DNA from: Chalara sp. BL73
Taxonomy: Eukaryota; Ascomycota; Leotiomycetes; Helotiales
NCBI GenBank assembly: GCA_918026815.1
Contig: CAKJVC010000107.1
Location: 496,001-560,000, forward strand
Direction: 5' to 3'
Length of the DNA: 64,000 bases
A program made the translations under genes and the position numbers. The notes under the pieces were generated by a model. The model made no database searches and had not been told where the DNA came from. It saw nothing but the letters and a program-made list of their open reading frames with translations. Positions 35,273 through 45,998 of the stretch are shown here, in pieces (position 1 is the stretch's first letter; the number at the start of each line of letters is the position of its first letter).

Positions 35273-37225
35273 ATGCCAGGGCTTTATCGGTACGAAAGGC
35301 TTCCCAATGTCACATGTTTTCGAACAGTGAGAATATATCCCGGACAGGGAAACGAGCCTTTGAGATGCGCAGTTGATGTGCATAGCTTCTCCGAACCAGT
35401 GGATTATGAAGCCGTAAGTTATATGTGGGGACCCCCAGTCCAATCCGACGCCATCGACTGTAGCGGCAAAGAAATCCCGATCACGCATGCGTTAACCACC
35501 TGTTTTCAAAAATTTCGGTTGGTAGATAGAGAGAGAAGGCTATGGGTAGACCAAGTGTGCATCAATCAGATTGATATCCAGGAGCGATCTCAGCAGGTCG
35601 ATAAAATGAGAGAAATATACTCCAAGGCAAAGACTGTACTCGTCTGGCTAGGCCCTGATCTGAGCGGGACTGCAGAGGTGGTAAAAGCACTGTTGTTGAA
35701 GCTTCACCAGGCATTTAATAGTGGAAACATGGGGGCTGGAACACCTTTTCTGCCGTCGGATCAAAGACTTGCATCCTTTGGTCTCCCTCCTGGTAGTGCA
35801 CCAGGTTGGGATGCAGTGAGGGACTTTTCCTTTCACAAATATTTCCAACGAATTTGGATCGTTCAGGAAGTTCGTGTTGCGTCGTCGGCGGTTATGTTCT
35901 GGGGAGACGTGGAGATTCGATGGAATATTTTGTCAGATGCCTTTTCATGGTTGGGACATTTTGTTCCGTTCGGGTATAACAATCTCTCTGCAATATTTGA
36001 TAAAGACATAAAGACCTTGGAGCTCTGGCTTAATATGACTTTCCATTTTGAGGCAACCGATCCCAGAGACAAGGTCTTTGCTCTTTTAGGGCTTCTGTCT
36101 GAGGACCAGTGGGGAGTTCCTCAAAGCCAGCGAATTATACCAGACTATTCCCGAGCCCTGGGAGATATTTGGTGTGATGTAGTTAGGTACCTCATTCTAA
36201 GTACACGGACTTTGATAACCCTGGAATGGGTTCAAGATCTAGAACCCGTAGTCCAAGAGAATTATCCTCGATGGGCATCGCGATTCCAACTAAACCTTCA
36301 AACACAACCTGGACGATTAACTCAAGGCGTATTCAGTTCAAGGCCCAACGGGAACATGAATGCCTGTGCTGATACGCACGTCCGTGTAGAGCGCTTGCTA
36401 GACAGTCATACTTGCACATTGACGCTTGAGGGCTGTGTATATGGCACAGTTGATTTCAGCAGCAAACAGGTAGATGCTCGGGTAGGTGCTTTATTTGGAT
36501 TCGCTGAAGCATGGTCATGGCTACGTGACTCAATGAGCAAGTCGCCGCATCAAACTGAGCTTGACGAGCAAAGGCTTTTGCAAAAATTCACACGAACTCT
36601 GACAACTGCGAGAGCAGCTAACTCATACCCGGATAACGACGCAGACGTCGAGCGCTTGATTGATTTCGCGATACGCCAGTTGAGAATCTTCCTCGAACCA
36701 TTCGGCACTTCATTCGTGGTTTCCAGTTACACTGAGTGCCGTCGAAAACATGTCGAGATGGCAGAGCTTGCGGTCAGGTCCTATGAAGCGCTTCAAACTA
36801 AAGAACCGTCATCTCGGGCAAGAAGGATAATCTCTCCGGCACAAGAGTATGAGATAGAACGGACCATCGAGAGCTTTCATTCACGAAATACGGAAGCCTT
36901 GGAGAAGGGTATGGCGGGCTTAAAACTGTGCTTACCTTATATGATAGGACATGATCATTTTCTGGCAGATTTTCTCGCTTCTGGACAATTAAGGTCGTTG
37001 TTCTTGACGGGTGGACAGCTTGGTCTCGGCCCGCCTTGGATGGCGCCAGGAGATATCATATGTATGCTCTTTGGTGGTAAAACTTTGTTCATCTTGAGAC
37101 CTATAGCCGATAGTGAAGAGTTTTTATATATCGGTTCGTGCTATGTGGACGGAGCCATGAGCGGGGAGCTGGTAAAAGACTTAGAAAATGGCACTCGCGA
37201 GTCGCGGTGGTTTGTGCTGCGATAA
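35273..37225 (+). CDS. HET-domain (heterokaryon incompatibility) protein
   Basis: Single exon of 650 aa. The HET domain occupies about residues 43-190: DYEAVSYMWG, a DGK-like IDCSGKEIPIT segment, RRLWVDQVCINQ, ERSQQVDKMREIYSKA and VLVWLG are all diagnostic blocks, followed by FQRIWIVQEV. The C-terminal region ends with the usual GPPWMAPGDIICMLFGG and YIGSCYVDGAMSGE elements. HET proteins act in non-self recognition and programmed cell death after hyphal fusion; many in the family are uncharacterised. No NACHT, WD or other partner domain is fused. The frame is uninterrupted, so the gene looks intact. Flanked by CAZyme genes without obvious functional link. Confidence 0.95.
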   Translation: MPGLYRYERLPNVTCFRTVRIYPGQGNEPLRCAVDVHSFSEPVDYEAVSYMWGPPVQSDAIDCSGKEIPITHALTTCFQKFRLVDRERRLWVDQVCINQIDIQERSQQVDKMREIYSKAKTVLVWLGPDLSGTAEVVKALLLKLHQAFNSGNMGAGTPFLPSDQRLASFGLPPGSAPGWDAVRDFSFHKYFQRIWIVQEVRVASSAVMFWGDVEIRWNILSDAFSWLGHFVPFGYNNLSAIFDKDIKTLELWLNMTFHFEATDPRDKVFALLGLLSEDQWGVPQSQRIIPDYSRALGDIWCDVVRYLILSTRTLITLEWVQDLEPVVQENYPRWASRFQLNLQTQPGRLTQGVFSSRPNGNMNACADTHVRVERLLDSHTCTLTLEGCVYGTVDFSSKQVDARVGALFGFAEAWSWLRDSMSKSPHQTELDEQRLLQKFTRTLTTARAANSYPDNDADVERLIDFAIRQLRIFLEPFGTSFVVSSYTECRRKHVEMAELAVRSYEALQTKEPSSRARRIISPAQEYEIERTIESFHSRNTEALEKGMAGLKLCLPYMIGHDHFLADFLASGQLRSLFLTGGQLGLGPPWMAPGDIICMLFGGKTLFILRPIADSEEFLYIGSCYVDGAMSGELVKDLENGTRESRWFVLR

Positions 37226-37443
37226 CATCTAATAAAGTTTGATCACACTGCTATCTGGATAATTATTGCGTCTCGGACCGTACTTGTCTGCTTCCGAAAC
37301 CTTTTATGCCGCAGCACAATCCATACCGGTTTATCTAAGAGTAGAAAACATAGTTAAATATTTGCGCCACTACAGGTATGTACTTTTCATGAACAAAGGA
37401 CTAATATCCTCGTCAAATCAAATATTTACATCGAAAGATCATA

Positions 37444-38704
37444 TTAATCAGTAGGGCAAGGTTTCTTCGCTGGCGTTGTGGAAAGAGCAGTCAAGAAGGA
37501 CTGGTAGGCAGGTTTCTTCTGATAGCTCTGGTTCCACAACAATGCAGAACCTTCCCCAGAGAAGACGCCGGGTACCCATGAGTACTTGTCTGTCACTCCC
37601 TACAAGGATGTTAGCGATGACTGTTTCAACACAAAAGGACTCGGGGAGCTGGAGCTTACCCAGAGCGTGATTCCAACACATCTTGGCACCGCAATGCAGG
37701 CTGCTCCAACCCGTTGATACGCTGCTGCCTGCACTGCCAGCTTCGCGGCCGTCTCAGGCGTGTTCAAGCGGATATCGAGTTCCGTATAAGCAACATCGAC
37801 GCCGAGGTCAGTGTACAGCCGCAGGCTCTTCTCGAGGACTTCTTGCGAAGGTGTAACGACGGATTGGGTAGGAGTACTCTCAGATACGAGATGCCCTTGC
37901 AACCCAACTCCATCGATCTTCACTCCGTAGGACTTGACGAGCTTTACAATCTTGGCGGCAGCCAGCGCTTTTGCCTCCCCGTATTCCAGATTGTAGTCGT
38001 TGTAATAGAGCTTTGCGGCAGGGTCGGCAGCTGCTGCCACGCGGAATGCAATTGGAATGAATGCCTCTCCAATCACACGGTAGAAGACGCTGTCTCTGTA
38101 TGTGCCATCCTCGTTGAGAGCTAGGTCGCCAGTCAGTTTTGGCGCAAAGCAAACTAGAGCTAGGAATACGAACCTTCATTTACCACATCCCAGTGAGTGC
38201 ATTTGCCCTTATAACGACCAGCAACTTGCTGGATATGGTTTGTCATCACGGCGATTAATGTTGCGTTGTCGAAATTCGAGTTGGATACCCAGCTCGGAAG
38301 TTGGCTATGCCACACCAAGGTATGACATCTCAACTGCAGGCCTCTGGACGTGGCATAATTTGCAACAGCATCTGCACCACTGAAGGTGAACTGGTTGCGA
38401 CTGGGCTCGGTGGACTCCCACTTCATGGCATTCTCTGGTGTGATGGAGCCGAAGTCGTCCTTGTTGTTTATGATGTTGCTCTCGGAGGTGTCGCTTCGGA
38501 TCGTGAGCGCGGTTCCGATGTACGACCGTCCCTTCGAGACAATTGCAGTCTGTAGACCCGTAGCCCGATGGTTCCCATTCCTGATTATGAACTGTCAGCT
38601 TCTTATTCTGGAATTCCGCTGCTATATAGCCCTTACCCAAGTGGGCTTGCGACTACGGAACTAGTGATGGCCAAAGCCAGTGCCGTGACAGAGGGAAGAC
38701 GCAT
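37444..38704 (-). CDS. GH10 endo-beta-1,4-xylanase
   Basis: Four exons: 38637-38704, 38174-38580, 37660-38120, 37444-37599, total 363 aa. The secreted enzyme cleaves xylan backbones. The signal peptide is residues 1-19 ([13 protein letters not shown]). GH10 hallmarks: [13 protein letters not shown], the substrate-binding [10 protein letters not shown], acid/base Glu in THWDVVNEA (about residue 158, its codon neighbour split by intron 2), YYNDYN, and nucleophile Glu in YTELDIR (about 272). The last exon supplies the [10 protein letters not shown] block and a C-terminus ending in KPCPTD. Introns are 56, 53 and 60 nt with GTAAGG, GTTCGT and GTAAGC donors. No CBM. A perfect inverted GGCTAA pair lies 129-145 bp upstream of the ATG. 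Confidence 0.95.
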
Positions 38705-38832
38705 TTTCAAGCACTTGTGAAGAGGATCACAGAAAGAGAAAGAGTTCGGATGCTCCCATCTCGGTTTTCACCGGAAAAACCATCGCATATAAATATTTCT
38801 AAGAATTGAGTTCTTGTTCCTGGATCTCAATA

Positions 38833-38849
38833 TTAGCCGGGTCGGCTAA
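38833..38849. promoter_or_regulatory. XlnR/Xyr1-type inverted repeat upstream of GH10 xylanase
   Basis: TTAGCC-GGGTC-GGCTAA is a perfect inverted pair of the GGCTAA core bound by XlnR/Xyr1, the Zn2Cys6 activator of fungal xylanase genes. It lies 129-145 bp upstream of the ATG, with a TATA-like element about 85 bp upstream (near 38788). A GCGGGG CreA-type box occurs further upstream near 38911. Factor assignment is by motif match only. Confidence 0.6.
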
Positions 38850-39774
38850 CTAGGGGGGCAAAGAGCCAAGCATTCGGCTAGATCATCCGAGCCATGCAGA
38901 ATGTGGAGGCGGGGAAGGATACAAATTGCTTGCGAGCTCATCTTCCCTGGTTAATGTGTTGATCATATTTACTGCGAGGGGTAGCCCTCTGTTTACGCTA
39001 GATGTATTGGCTACCCATCACGACCATATTCGCCTCCTTAATCAACTTACACGATCGCCAAGTCGTCCAGGTTTACGGTCAAATGGAGGCCGCTTCAGTC
39101 CATCTCTGGCTGCTAAAGTGAGGAGGCATGCCTCTCGGGACGGATGAATGATCTGGCTGAATATCAAAAAGTGGATTTTCTTGATCGAACTAACACCACT
39201 GTCTTTGAGCCGCCCTATTTAGGCTGTTGTGCCTGAAGTGCACACGTGGAAATGTAAGTTTGGTACCGAAATGCCTCTTTTCTGGGTCTCATTTCGAGTC
39301 TCCAGAACCTGACGTGGAAGCATAGCATCGATTTCCAGTGTCCAGATAACCCGCTTCTTCGGAGCAATATCCTTCCAGCCCGGCTCAAGCTTGATATGAA
39401 TTCTCCACGCGAGATCAGATTTGAGTCTAATACACTGTGGAAAATCAATAGGTTGCCTCAAGTTAAGAACTAATAAAAAGTTTATCCAGAGTCAAGCTGC
39501 TTGTTTTGAGCAGCGTCTACTCACGCTATTATATATACATTTAGTGCAATCCTCAAATCGAAGATTTGGTAACCGCTGCTCAACCCCACACACATTTTTG
39601 TTCCAAAACCCCGCGGGGCTTCTAGGCCTTCAAGTCATGCTTTTTCGTGTGTCTCACGCGCCTCCTGTAACGCGGGAAACCGTCAGCACGGAATGACTTT
39701 TACCCACCACCTCTTCATGGCTTCATAACCTCCTCCCCCTCTGACATTTCCTTCTTCTCCTCCACAATCCAAAG
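38850..39774. other. Divergent intergenic region, xylanase / hydrolase
   Basis: Upstream region of both the GH10 gene and the isochorismatase-fold gene. Open frames here have no recognisable domain. Nothing beyond the promoter motifs already listed. Confidence 0.4.
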
Positions 39775-40386
39775 ATGGCTGCTCCAATTCCCTCCATCGT
39801 TTCCAAAGAGTCCTCCGACCCACTCACTGCTCCCATCCTGCTCCTCGTCGACCTCCAGCATGGCCTGGTTGAAAGCCCTGAAGACTGGGGTCCGCGTTCC
39901 ACACCCAACCTCCCCGAGAACGTAACACACCTTCTCTCGACCTGGCGCGCCAATTCCTGGCCAGTCCTCCACGTCCACCACGACGGCGCAGCCCCGAACA
40001 TCATCTCGGCCGCCTACCCCGCCAACTTCGCCGCACACGCCTGTTCCGCCCCTCTGCCCTCGGAACCCCGATTCGTCAAAACGGTCGGGTCGCCGTTCGT
40101 CGAGACGTCCCTGCAGGAGAAAATCAAGGAGCTAGGCGGGAAGCGGAAGCTCGTGGTGATCGGCATGGATGGCGCGGAGTGCATCAATTGCACCACCAGG
40201 CATGCGGCGGACCTGGGGCATAACGTTGTGGTGGTGGCGGACGCGTGCGCGACTTTCGGCATGGCGGATTGGAGGACGGGGAAGAAGCTTGGGGCGGAGG
40301 AGACGCATGATGCCGCCATGAGCATGCTGTTGAGCTATGCGAATGTCACGACGACGGATAAAGTGCTCAGCGGATTGGGATACTGA
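39775..40386 (+). CDS. Isochorismatase-fold cysteine hydrolase
   Basis: Single exon of 203 aa with a complete alpha/beta cysteine-hydrolase fold. Visible are the catalytic Asp in LLLVDLQHGL (about residue 23), a Lys in FVKTVGSPF, and the catalytic Cys in DGAECINCTTRHAADLGH, followed by VVVADAC. A second Cys (INC) sits three residues later. Members cleave amides or isochorismate, and some are effectors or nicotinamidase-like; the substrate cannot be told. No signal peptide, so probably cytosolic (a leaderless route is possible). The gene is clearly GC-richer in third positions than its neighbours, which also creates long antisense open frames; this could reflect codon bias or transfer. Confidence 0.92.
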   Translation: MAAPIPSIVSKESSDPLTAPILLLVDLQHGLVESPEDWGPRSTPNLPENVTHLLSTWRANSWPVLHVHHDGAAPNIISAAYPANFAAHACSAPLPSEPRFVKTVGSPFVETSLQEKIKELGGKRKLVVIGMDGAECINCTTRHAADLGHNVVVVADACATFGMADWRTGKKLGAEETHDAAMSMLLSYANVTTTDKVLSGLGY

Positions 40387-41408
40387 CTCTGCGCTGGAAG
40401 AACGATGGAACGGAGTAGGTTGGTCATGTTGTCTCTTTGAAATGGGTCTCAAATAATTTTTTTTTTTTTTTGGTTTGACAGATGATATATTTAGCAGCTA
40501 GGCTATGCTACTATCCTCCTCCAGTGGTCAAATTTTCAGTGTGTTCTCTATGGCTCTGTCCTTGACAATGATCTACTCTACAGTCAAATTTAACTATAAG
40601 CACGGTCCTCACGGCCCTCGGTCACGACCTCTTCTTGCTTACCATTTCATTATTTCGTTCTGCTTAAGGAAGCTCCCGGCCAGCAGTTTCACTCGCCACC
40701 CACCTAACTAAATGCTATCAGAGTTAATCAGGCAGTCTAAGAGATTTGTCGCAGTATTCGTGCAAGATCATTTTGCTGAACACGGTTGCTCAGCCCATGA
40801 CTGTGTATGCTAAAATGGGAGCTAAATTATGGGTTCAGTTGTTGGATGAGGAGTTGCTTGTTCTAGTTTTGACTTCATTTTTTTTGGTTGGTGTAATACT
40901 CGAGGGGAAAGGGCCACGGTCTCGTGTATTTTGGTTTTCATTTCAGATTAGGATATTCTACCATCGTATTCTATTTTGGCCACGGGCTTGAAAGAGCTAA
41001 AACTGATGAGAGGGCACTAAAGGGCAAGACTAAAGGTCTCATTGGCTGCTTGTTTAGAACTATCCTGTAGCGCAGCTGAATCCAAATTAAACCTGAGCTA
41101 GTTTCTTTTGTTGCACGTCGACACTGGATTATTTAAGCGCTTTTGGATGCAAAATATTAGAGTGGTCGCCTGGCTGAGTCGTAAGACGAGTTATTTCATA
41201 GTTGTATTCATAATCATGTCTTTGCATCGCCACGGTTTTATCCTATTACAGGACTAAATCCTATGATAGCTATTACCGCGATAACCCCTATTTCCGCGCC
41301 GAAAGACATAATTTCTTATTTCCAATCTCTTCTCTTTCCTAGCATTCTCCCTCAGACACCGCACGCCCTAGCGAGTCTCCAATTCAGCTCCGCCAGCTCA
41401 ACAAAAAC
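40387..41408. other. Convergent intergenic region
   Basis: Between the hydrolase stop and the stop of the minus-strand charged protein. Holds a T15 run at 40457-40471. No gene recognised. Confidence 0.4.
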
Positions 41409-41960
41409 TTATTCCTTATCTTTCGGCCGGCGAACTATTCGCTTCCCAATCCTCGCAGGCGTGCTCCTCAACGCAAAAAGCTCGCTCTCCTCCCATCTCC
41501 GCCTCAGCACCGTACTCTCCCGCTCCAAGCGCGCCAACTGAAGCTCCATCTCCCACTGTCTAAACAGCGACTTCCGAACCGCGTCCTCACGACCATTCAA
41601 CTCTTCCTGCTCACTAGGATCTAGCTCTTCTCTCATCCGATACTTCTTCTTTGCCTCCTCTTTACGCCCGGCCCCAATCCCGCGCTTCCGCTTTAGCATC
41701 TGTTTCAACTTATCGTTCTTTTCCTCCTCCTGATTTTGATTGCTATCGGACATCCCAGCCCGCCGCTGCGTCTCGATCAAGGCTGCGGGCTCCTTCTGGA
41801 GTTTCACTTCTTCATTACCCAAGAAATTCAACATCTCATCATCAAATCTATCCTCAAATCCATCCCCCATATCTTCCTGCTTGGCCACCGCTTCCGTCAA
41901 CCGCGGCGTGAAATCCTCGCCTTCCTCCTCAGTATGCGCGGGTCGGTCCAGGGCAGCCAT
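41409..41960 (-). CDS. Unrecognised charged coiled-coil protein
   Basis: The open minus frame gives 183 aa from the first ATG (41960). The frame continues upstream for 27 more codons that look coding (SRTSKTPSTLWEGPKPRY) but contains no ATG before a stop. The true start may therefore lie in an upstream exon or be non-AUG. The protein is hydrophilic and strongly charged. A short acidic segment (DGFEDRFDDEMLNFLGNEE) is followed by basic KRKRG and KKKYR patches and a predicted coiled coil near the C-terminus (RQWEMELQLARLERESTVLRRR). No signal peptide or membrane helix. Likely nuclear by composition; function unknown. Confidence 0.6.
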   Translation of the reverse strand: MAALDRPAHTEEEGEDFTPRLTEAVAKQEDMGDGFEDRFDDEMLNFLGNEEVKLQKEPAALIETQRRAGMSDSNQNQEEEKNDKLKQMLKRKRGIGAGRKEEAKKKYRMREELDPSEQEELNGREDAVRKSLFRQWEMELQLARLERESTVLRRRWEESELFALRSTPARIGKRIVRRPKDKE

Positions 41961-43147
41961 ATATCGGGGTTTGGGTCCTTCCCAGAGGGTTGATGGCGTT
42001 TTGGATGTTCGGGATTTTTTCTTATTTCCTGCGATTCCCAAATTTTAATTCTTAAGTTTGAAGACCGTCGGGTTTAATGCTGTGAATCTTACTTGGAAGA
42101 TCGATATGCTAGTGAACCTCAGCAGTTATGAGAGATACGGCCGTTGTGCGAATCTATTGATGCAAGCTGCCTGGACGGAATTAATAGTGTTGATATCTCT
42201 TGATCCTATTCGGTGTCCGAATATTGGTTCACGGCACGTTTGTGTGAGTCTCCATGCTGAGAAGTTTGATGTTTATCTACCAGCCATACTAAAGGAAAGA
42301 GCGATGCCATGGTGTTGAGCCAGTGTTCTAATCCATAGGTTTATTTCTGGTCATACCTGCCATTCAATCTAATGTCATGCAGAGTACAAGCCGCAAGCAT
42401 CCTCTCAATAGCATCTTGTAGCAATGTACTCTATATCGCGACGCATACAGCCTCTTCTTCATCATTAAATCTACTTACCTGAGGTTAGTTTGACTTCTAC
42501 ACTCTTGATATTCAATATCGAACAGATGCCAGCATTGCAAAGTGTGTATGTGTGATAGAGCTTTTTGGGGGGATATAAGGTCGCAGGGATGATGAGCTAT
42601 GATTCTGTGTATCGCCCTTTGTGTGGTATGGGTCAAATGATGGTTAGTAGGGCAGAGCAGGGAGGTCAGGGATCGAGTGACTAGAATGGGTCATACAACC
42701 TTCCTCCCTTGACCAAGAATAACCAGCTTCCTTACGCATAATAAACCATAATACCCCATTTTCTCTCTTTTGGTGCCTCTTTAAATACCATTCATAATCG
42801 TTCTTTTAATAGAGGCTGGGAGAGGGAAGTACTTGACGTTGTGAATTCGGATTTAACTCCGAGCTCTGACTCAGGGATATCACGTTAAGATTAGGGTAAC
42901 TCTGTGAATAATATACTTTAACTAAGCCAACTAACAAATTTATGGTCCACTTCATGTGTTCTAGGCCTATGTTACAAGCTGTCATGTAAAGCGTCATTGT
43001 CTCCACTTAACATATCACTTACGCAAGACCGTTAACTCAACAGCACACACAATCTTGAGACTCACAGAGGAGTTATATTCCGAGTCATCTTTCAACCCCA
43101 TTTAACCAGCCCAAGCATAACACAGTATATCTCATCGATTTGCCAAT
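41961..43147. other. Intergenic region
   Basis: Divergent spacer between two uncharacterised genes. It may hold the missing 5' end of the minus-strand gene at 41409-41960. No repeat or RNA recognised. Confidence 0.4.
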
Positions 43148-44338
43148 ATGGCACCTCTTGATCCCATCGAGCGTGAGTATTCCTCTCAAATTGGCACATA
43201 TTAAACATTCAAAGATGCTAGGATAAAGAAGTAAAATGATAATACTAACTTGGGTGACCAAGTTGCTGCTCTAGTTGCTACGCTTGAATCAGCTGGCCTT
43301 CATGTCTCATCAGCACCACCATCCAAACTTAACAAAAAGCTCATAGCCAAAGCCTCGCAAGGAATACACAACATCGCAAGCACGGTAGCTGCAATCGACA
43401 CTGCCATCACGGAAGCAACAAATAATGGTACAGAAACTTTCCAGAAGAAAGACAGTTTCCTTGATATCCTTACGACCATTGTATTTGCATTCGGTTGCGC
43501 GCTAGTGCTTACAGCAATTGCTTCTGGCATTATGAGCATTTGTGACCGACTCAGAGAGACAAGGCAATCCAAAAATGCAATTCCTACTGATAAATTCTCT
43601 GAAGAACTCTCCGGCTCTGTACAGCGTTTGCATCAAAGGCTGTATGGGATCAACAGACCTATTGAAGGCCTTAAGATCACTCACTCAGACATTGAAGGAC
43701 CAAGAGTCATCAGGATTGAACACCCACTAGGGATGAAGAAATCGGTTTGCAAGGAGGTTATCATGCCTCAGCCTCAATCAGCACTAGTACCCGTAGCTCC
43801 CGAAAAACAAGACCCTTACAACGCCGAAGCGAAAGGGAATAATTCAAAGTTAGAAGCAGTTTTAGATCGTTTGCGAAATTCGATCAAAGCAGCCTCCAAC
43901 AACGTGGACTCCCTACATCGCCGTGAGGTCTCGAACTACGATTCTGACTCAGGAGGCTCGGAGTATGATCCTCCAACTTACCATGTATTGAAAAAGGGCA
44001 GTCTTATCTACTCTCCGCTGTCATCCGCGGAAGAAGAGGATTTGAGAAATACTGGCAGCAGGAACACAGGTTCTCAAGAAGGGACGCAAAATTTGCGCCG
44101 CGAGATCGAGGGAGATCGTCCAAAATCCAGCGAGGAGCGTGGGAAAGGTTACAGGGTATACATAGCTGGTAATGAGAATGGAAGAAAACATATGAGAGGT
44201 AAGAGGGGCGGGAAGAAGCATCAAAAACGTCAAGAGAAAAGAGTAGATCTTGGTTTGCGGGATCCTGGTATTGCAGATTCTACAGATGAAGCTACGGGGT
44301 CAAGCAGGCAGATATCCTCAACTGACAGAAAGCAGTAG
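43148..44338 (+). CDS. Unrecognised single-pass membrane protein
   Basis: Model: 43148-43172 joined to 43263-44338 (90-nt intron GTGAGT..TACTAAC..CCAAG), 366 aa, beginning MAPLDPIELAALVATLESAG. The N-terminal ~60 residues are helical. One hydrophobic helix (about residues 75-97, ILTTIVFAFGCALVLTAIAS) is followed by a long hydrophilic tail with short helices and a Ser/Asp-rich middle (SDSGGSEYDPPTYH, a PPTY motif). The C-terminal segment is Lys/Arg-rich (RGKRGGKKHQKRQEKR). No signal peptide, so it is probably a tail-in-cytosol membrane protein. No family recognised. The first exon is only 25 nt and is less certain than the rest. Confidence 0.62.
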
Positions 44339-45998
44339 ATTAAGGAAGATATTCTTGCTGAGAATATCTTCCATGATATTCAAGACATCTTGGATCTTGA
44401 TCACCAGAATATATTTTAAATCTTAAGGCGCTGCGAAGCCTCTAGAATTAGCAACTGGCAGTTGACTGTGTAATCCTACAAGACCGAGATGTGCTGTATC
44501 GGAGTGCTTGTTCAAATTTCAAGGTTGTTAACAGAACAGGTATCGAGAAATTTCTAGACAGTTATTGAAAAGATCAAGACGTAGTTAAGCGTGAGCTGTT
44601 GTTACCCTTTACCTTCTTACCTGACCCCCCAGGAAACCAGCAGAGCTTCGCAATAATGATTCCAGCTACATTTCCCCAAAGAGATTCCTTATTGTATAAA
44701 ATAATGTATTTCTACCTCACCTATGTCATGAATTGTAAATGGGCACTGCAAGAGAAGAAAAAATAAGCATAACACAGCTTGGTTCTAATCTAGGGTTCTT
44801 CACAATATGAGCCCAACGCACTGCTACTCTCCCATGATGTGTTTTCGCAAGGAATAGAATTGGGTCTCTTTTTTGTTGAGGCAAAGGCGTGGGTTTTAGC
44901 AACCAGCTGTTATTTAACTTGCAGGTAGCAGATTCTAGTGTAAAGCCCAGAAAGCTGTGCCTTCTCAAAAATGCAGTTCTGGACTAAGCTCAAGATCTAG
45001 TCACAAAGGTCTGACCTTTAATGTCGTGTCTTCGAGTTCTTAGCGTTGTCCAGAATGGCAAAAAAGTCGCATCAAAACAGGACAACCGAGTCCTTAAACT
45101 CCGGGTCTCTTCCGAGAATAACTGCTACTACAATCTATGACCTTCTTATGCCATTATGCACGTAATCTTCTCAGAAATGAATCCACAAGCACAGATGAGC
45201 ATGGCTTAATTATATCCACTTTTATTAAGCGAGCCCCTGATCGTGGCAATTAGTGTTTGCTAACCAAACACTAAGGGCGAAAAAAGTTGTAATATTCTCA
45301 TAAAAAGAATACAGGATACCTTCTGGTTTGATGCTAGAGAGTTAAAGCAGGGATCGAGGCTTGAGATATGCTCCACGTAGACATGCAACAAAGCATTCTC
45401 CAGAAAGATCCCTAGCGGAGCGGCCGGCTTTGAATTCTTGCTGATCAAACCACAACGGGAACTGTGCGATGAGCTCTTTATTTGAATAAAGATTTAGTAC
45501 GATATAGTATCTGTTATGTGGACTTAGGGCTGTTGAAAAGTAAAGGACTTTGATGAGTAATATCCGAGGGACTGCTTCTTACAAAGCTGGAAAGAAGAGG
45601 CGGAGCCGTGAAGTACTTTACCACTTGGTAAATCCCTACGGAGGTTGGAATATTGGGAAACATATTCTACATTGATATTGAAGCACATATAGCATGCTAT
45701 TTCAGACGTTTTACTTCATGTCATGTCCTGTATTCATTCTTTGCGGAGCTCCCAAGAAGATTAGCTCCTTGGGTAAAACCCAGAGCTTTCCACATCAAGA
45801 CCCTGCAAATCCTGAGGAATCACGATGGCCTGCGCTCCATACCCCGATGCAATGCTCGAAAAGAAATCCTACTCAAACATCCATCCATAACGCCAGAACC
45901 CCAGTATCAAATCCCCGCCATATAATATCATACACCCCGTCTCGAACCTCCCCTTATTCCTCTTCCTCTGGCTTTATACCGCTTCTAAAGCCCAAGGT
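44339..45998. other. Intergenic region
   Basis: About 1.7 kb of convergent spacer without a recognisable gene, RNA or repeat. Confidence 0.4.

Noticed and set aside
40014..40452. Two antisense open frames over the isochorismatase-fold gene
   Set aside because: High GC3 of the real gene removes antisense stops; their sequences show no domain.
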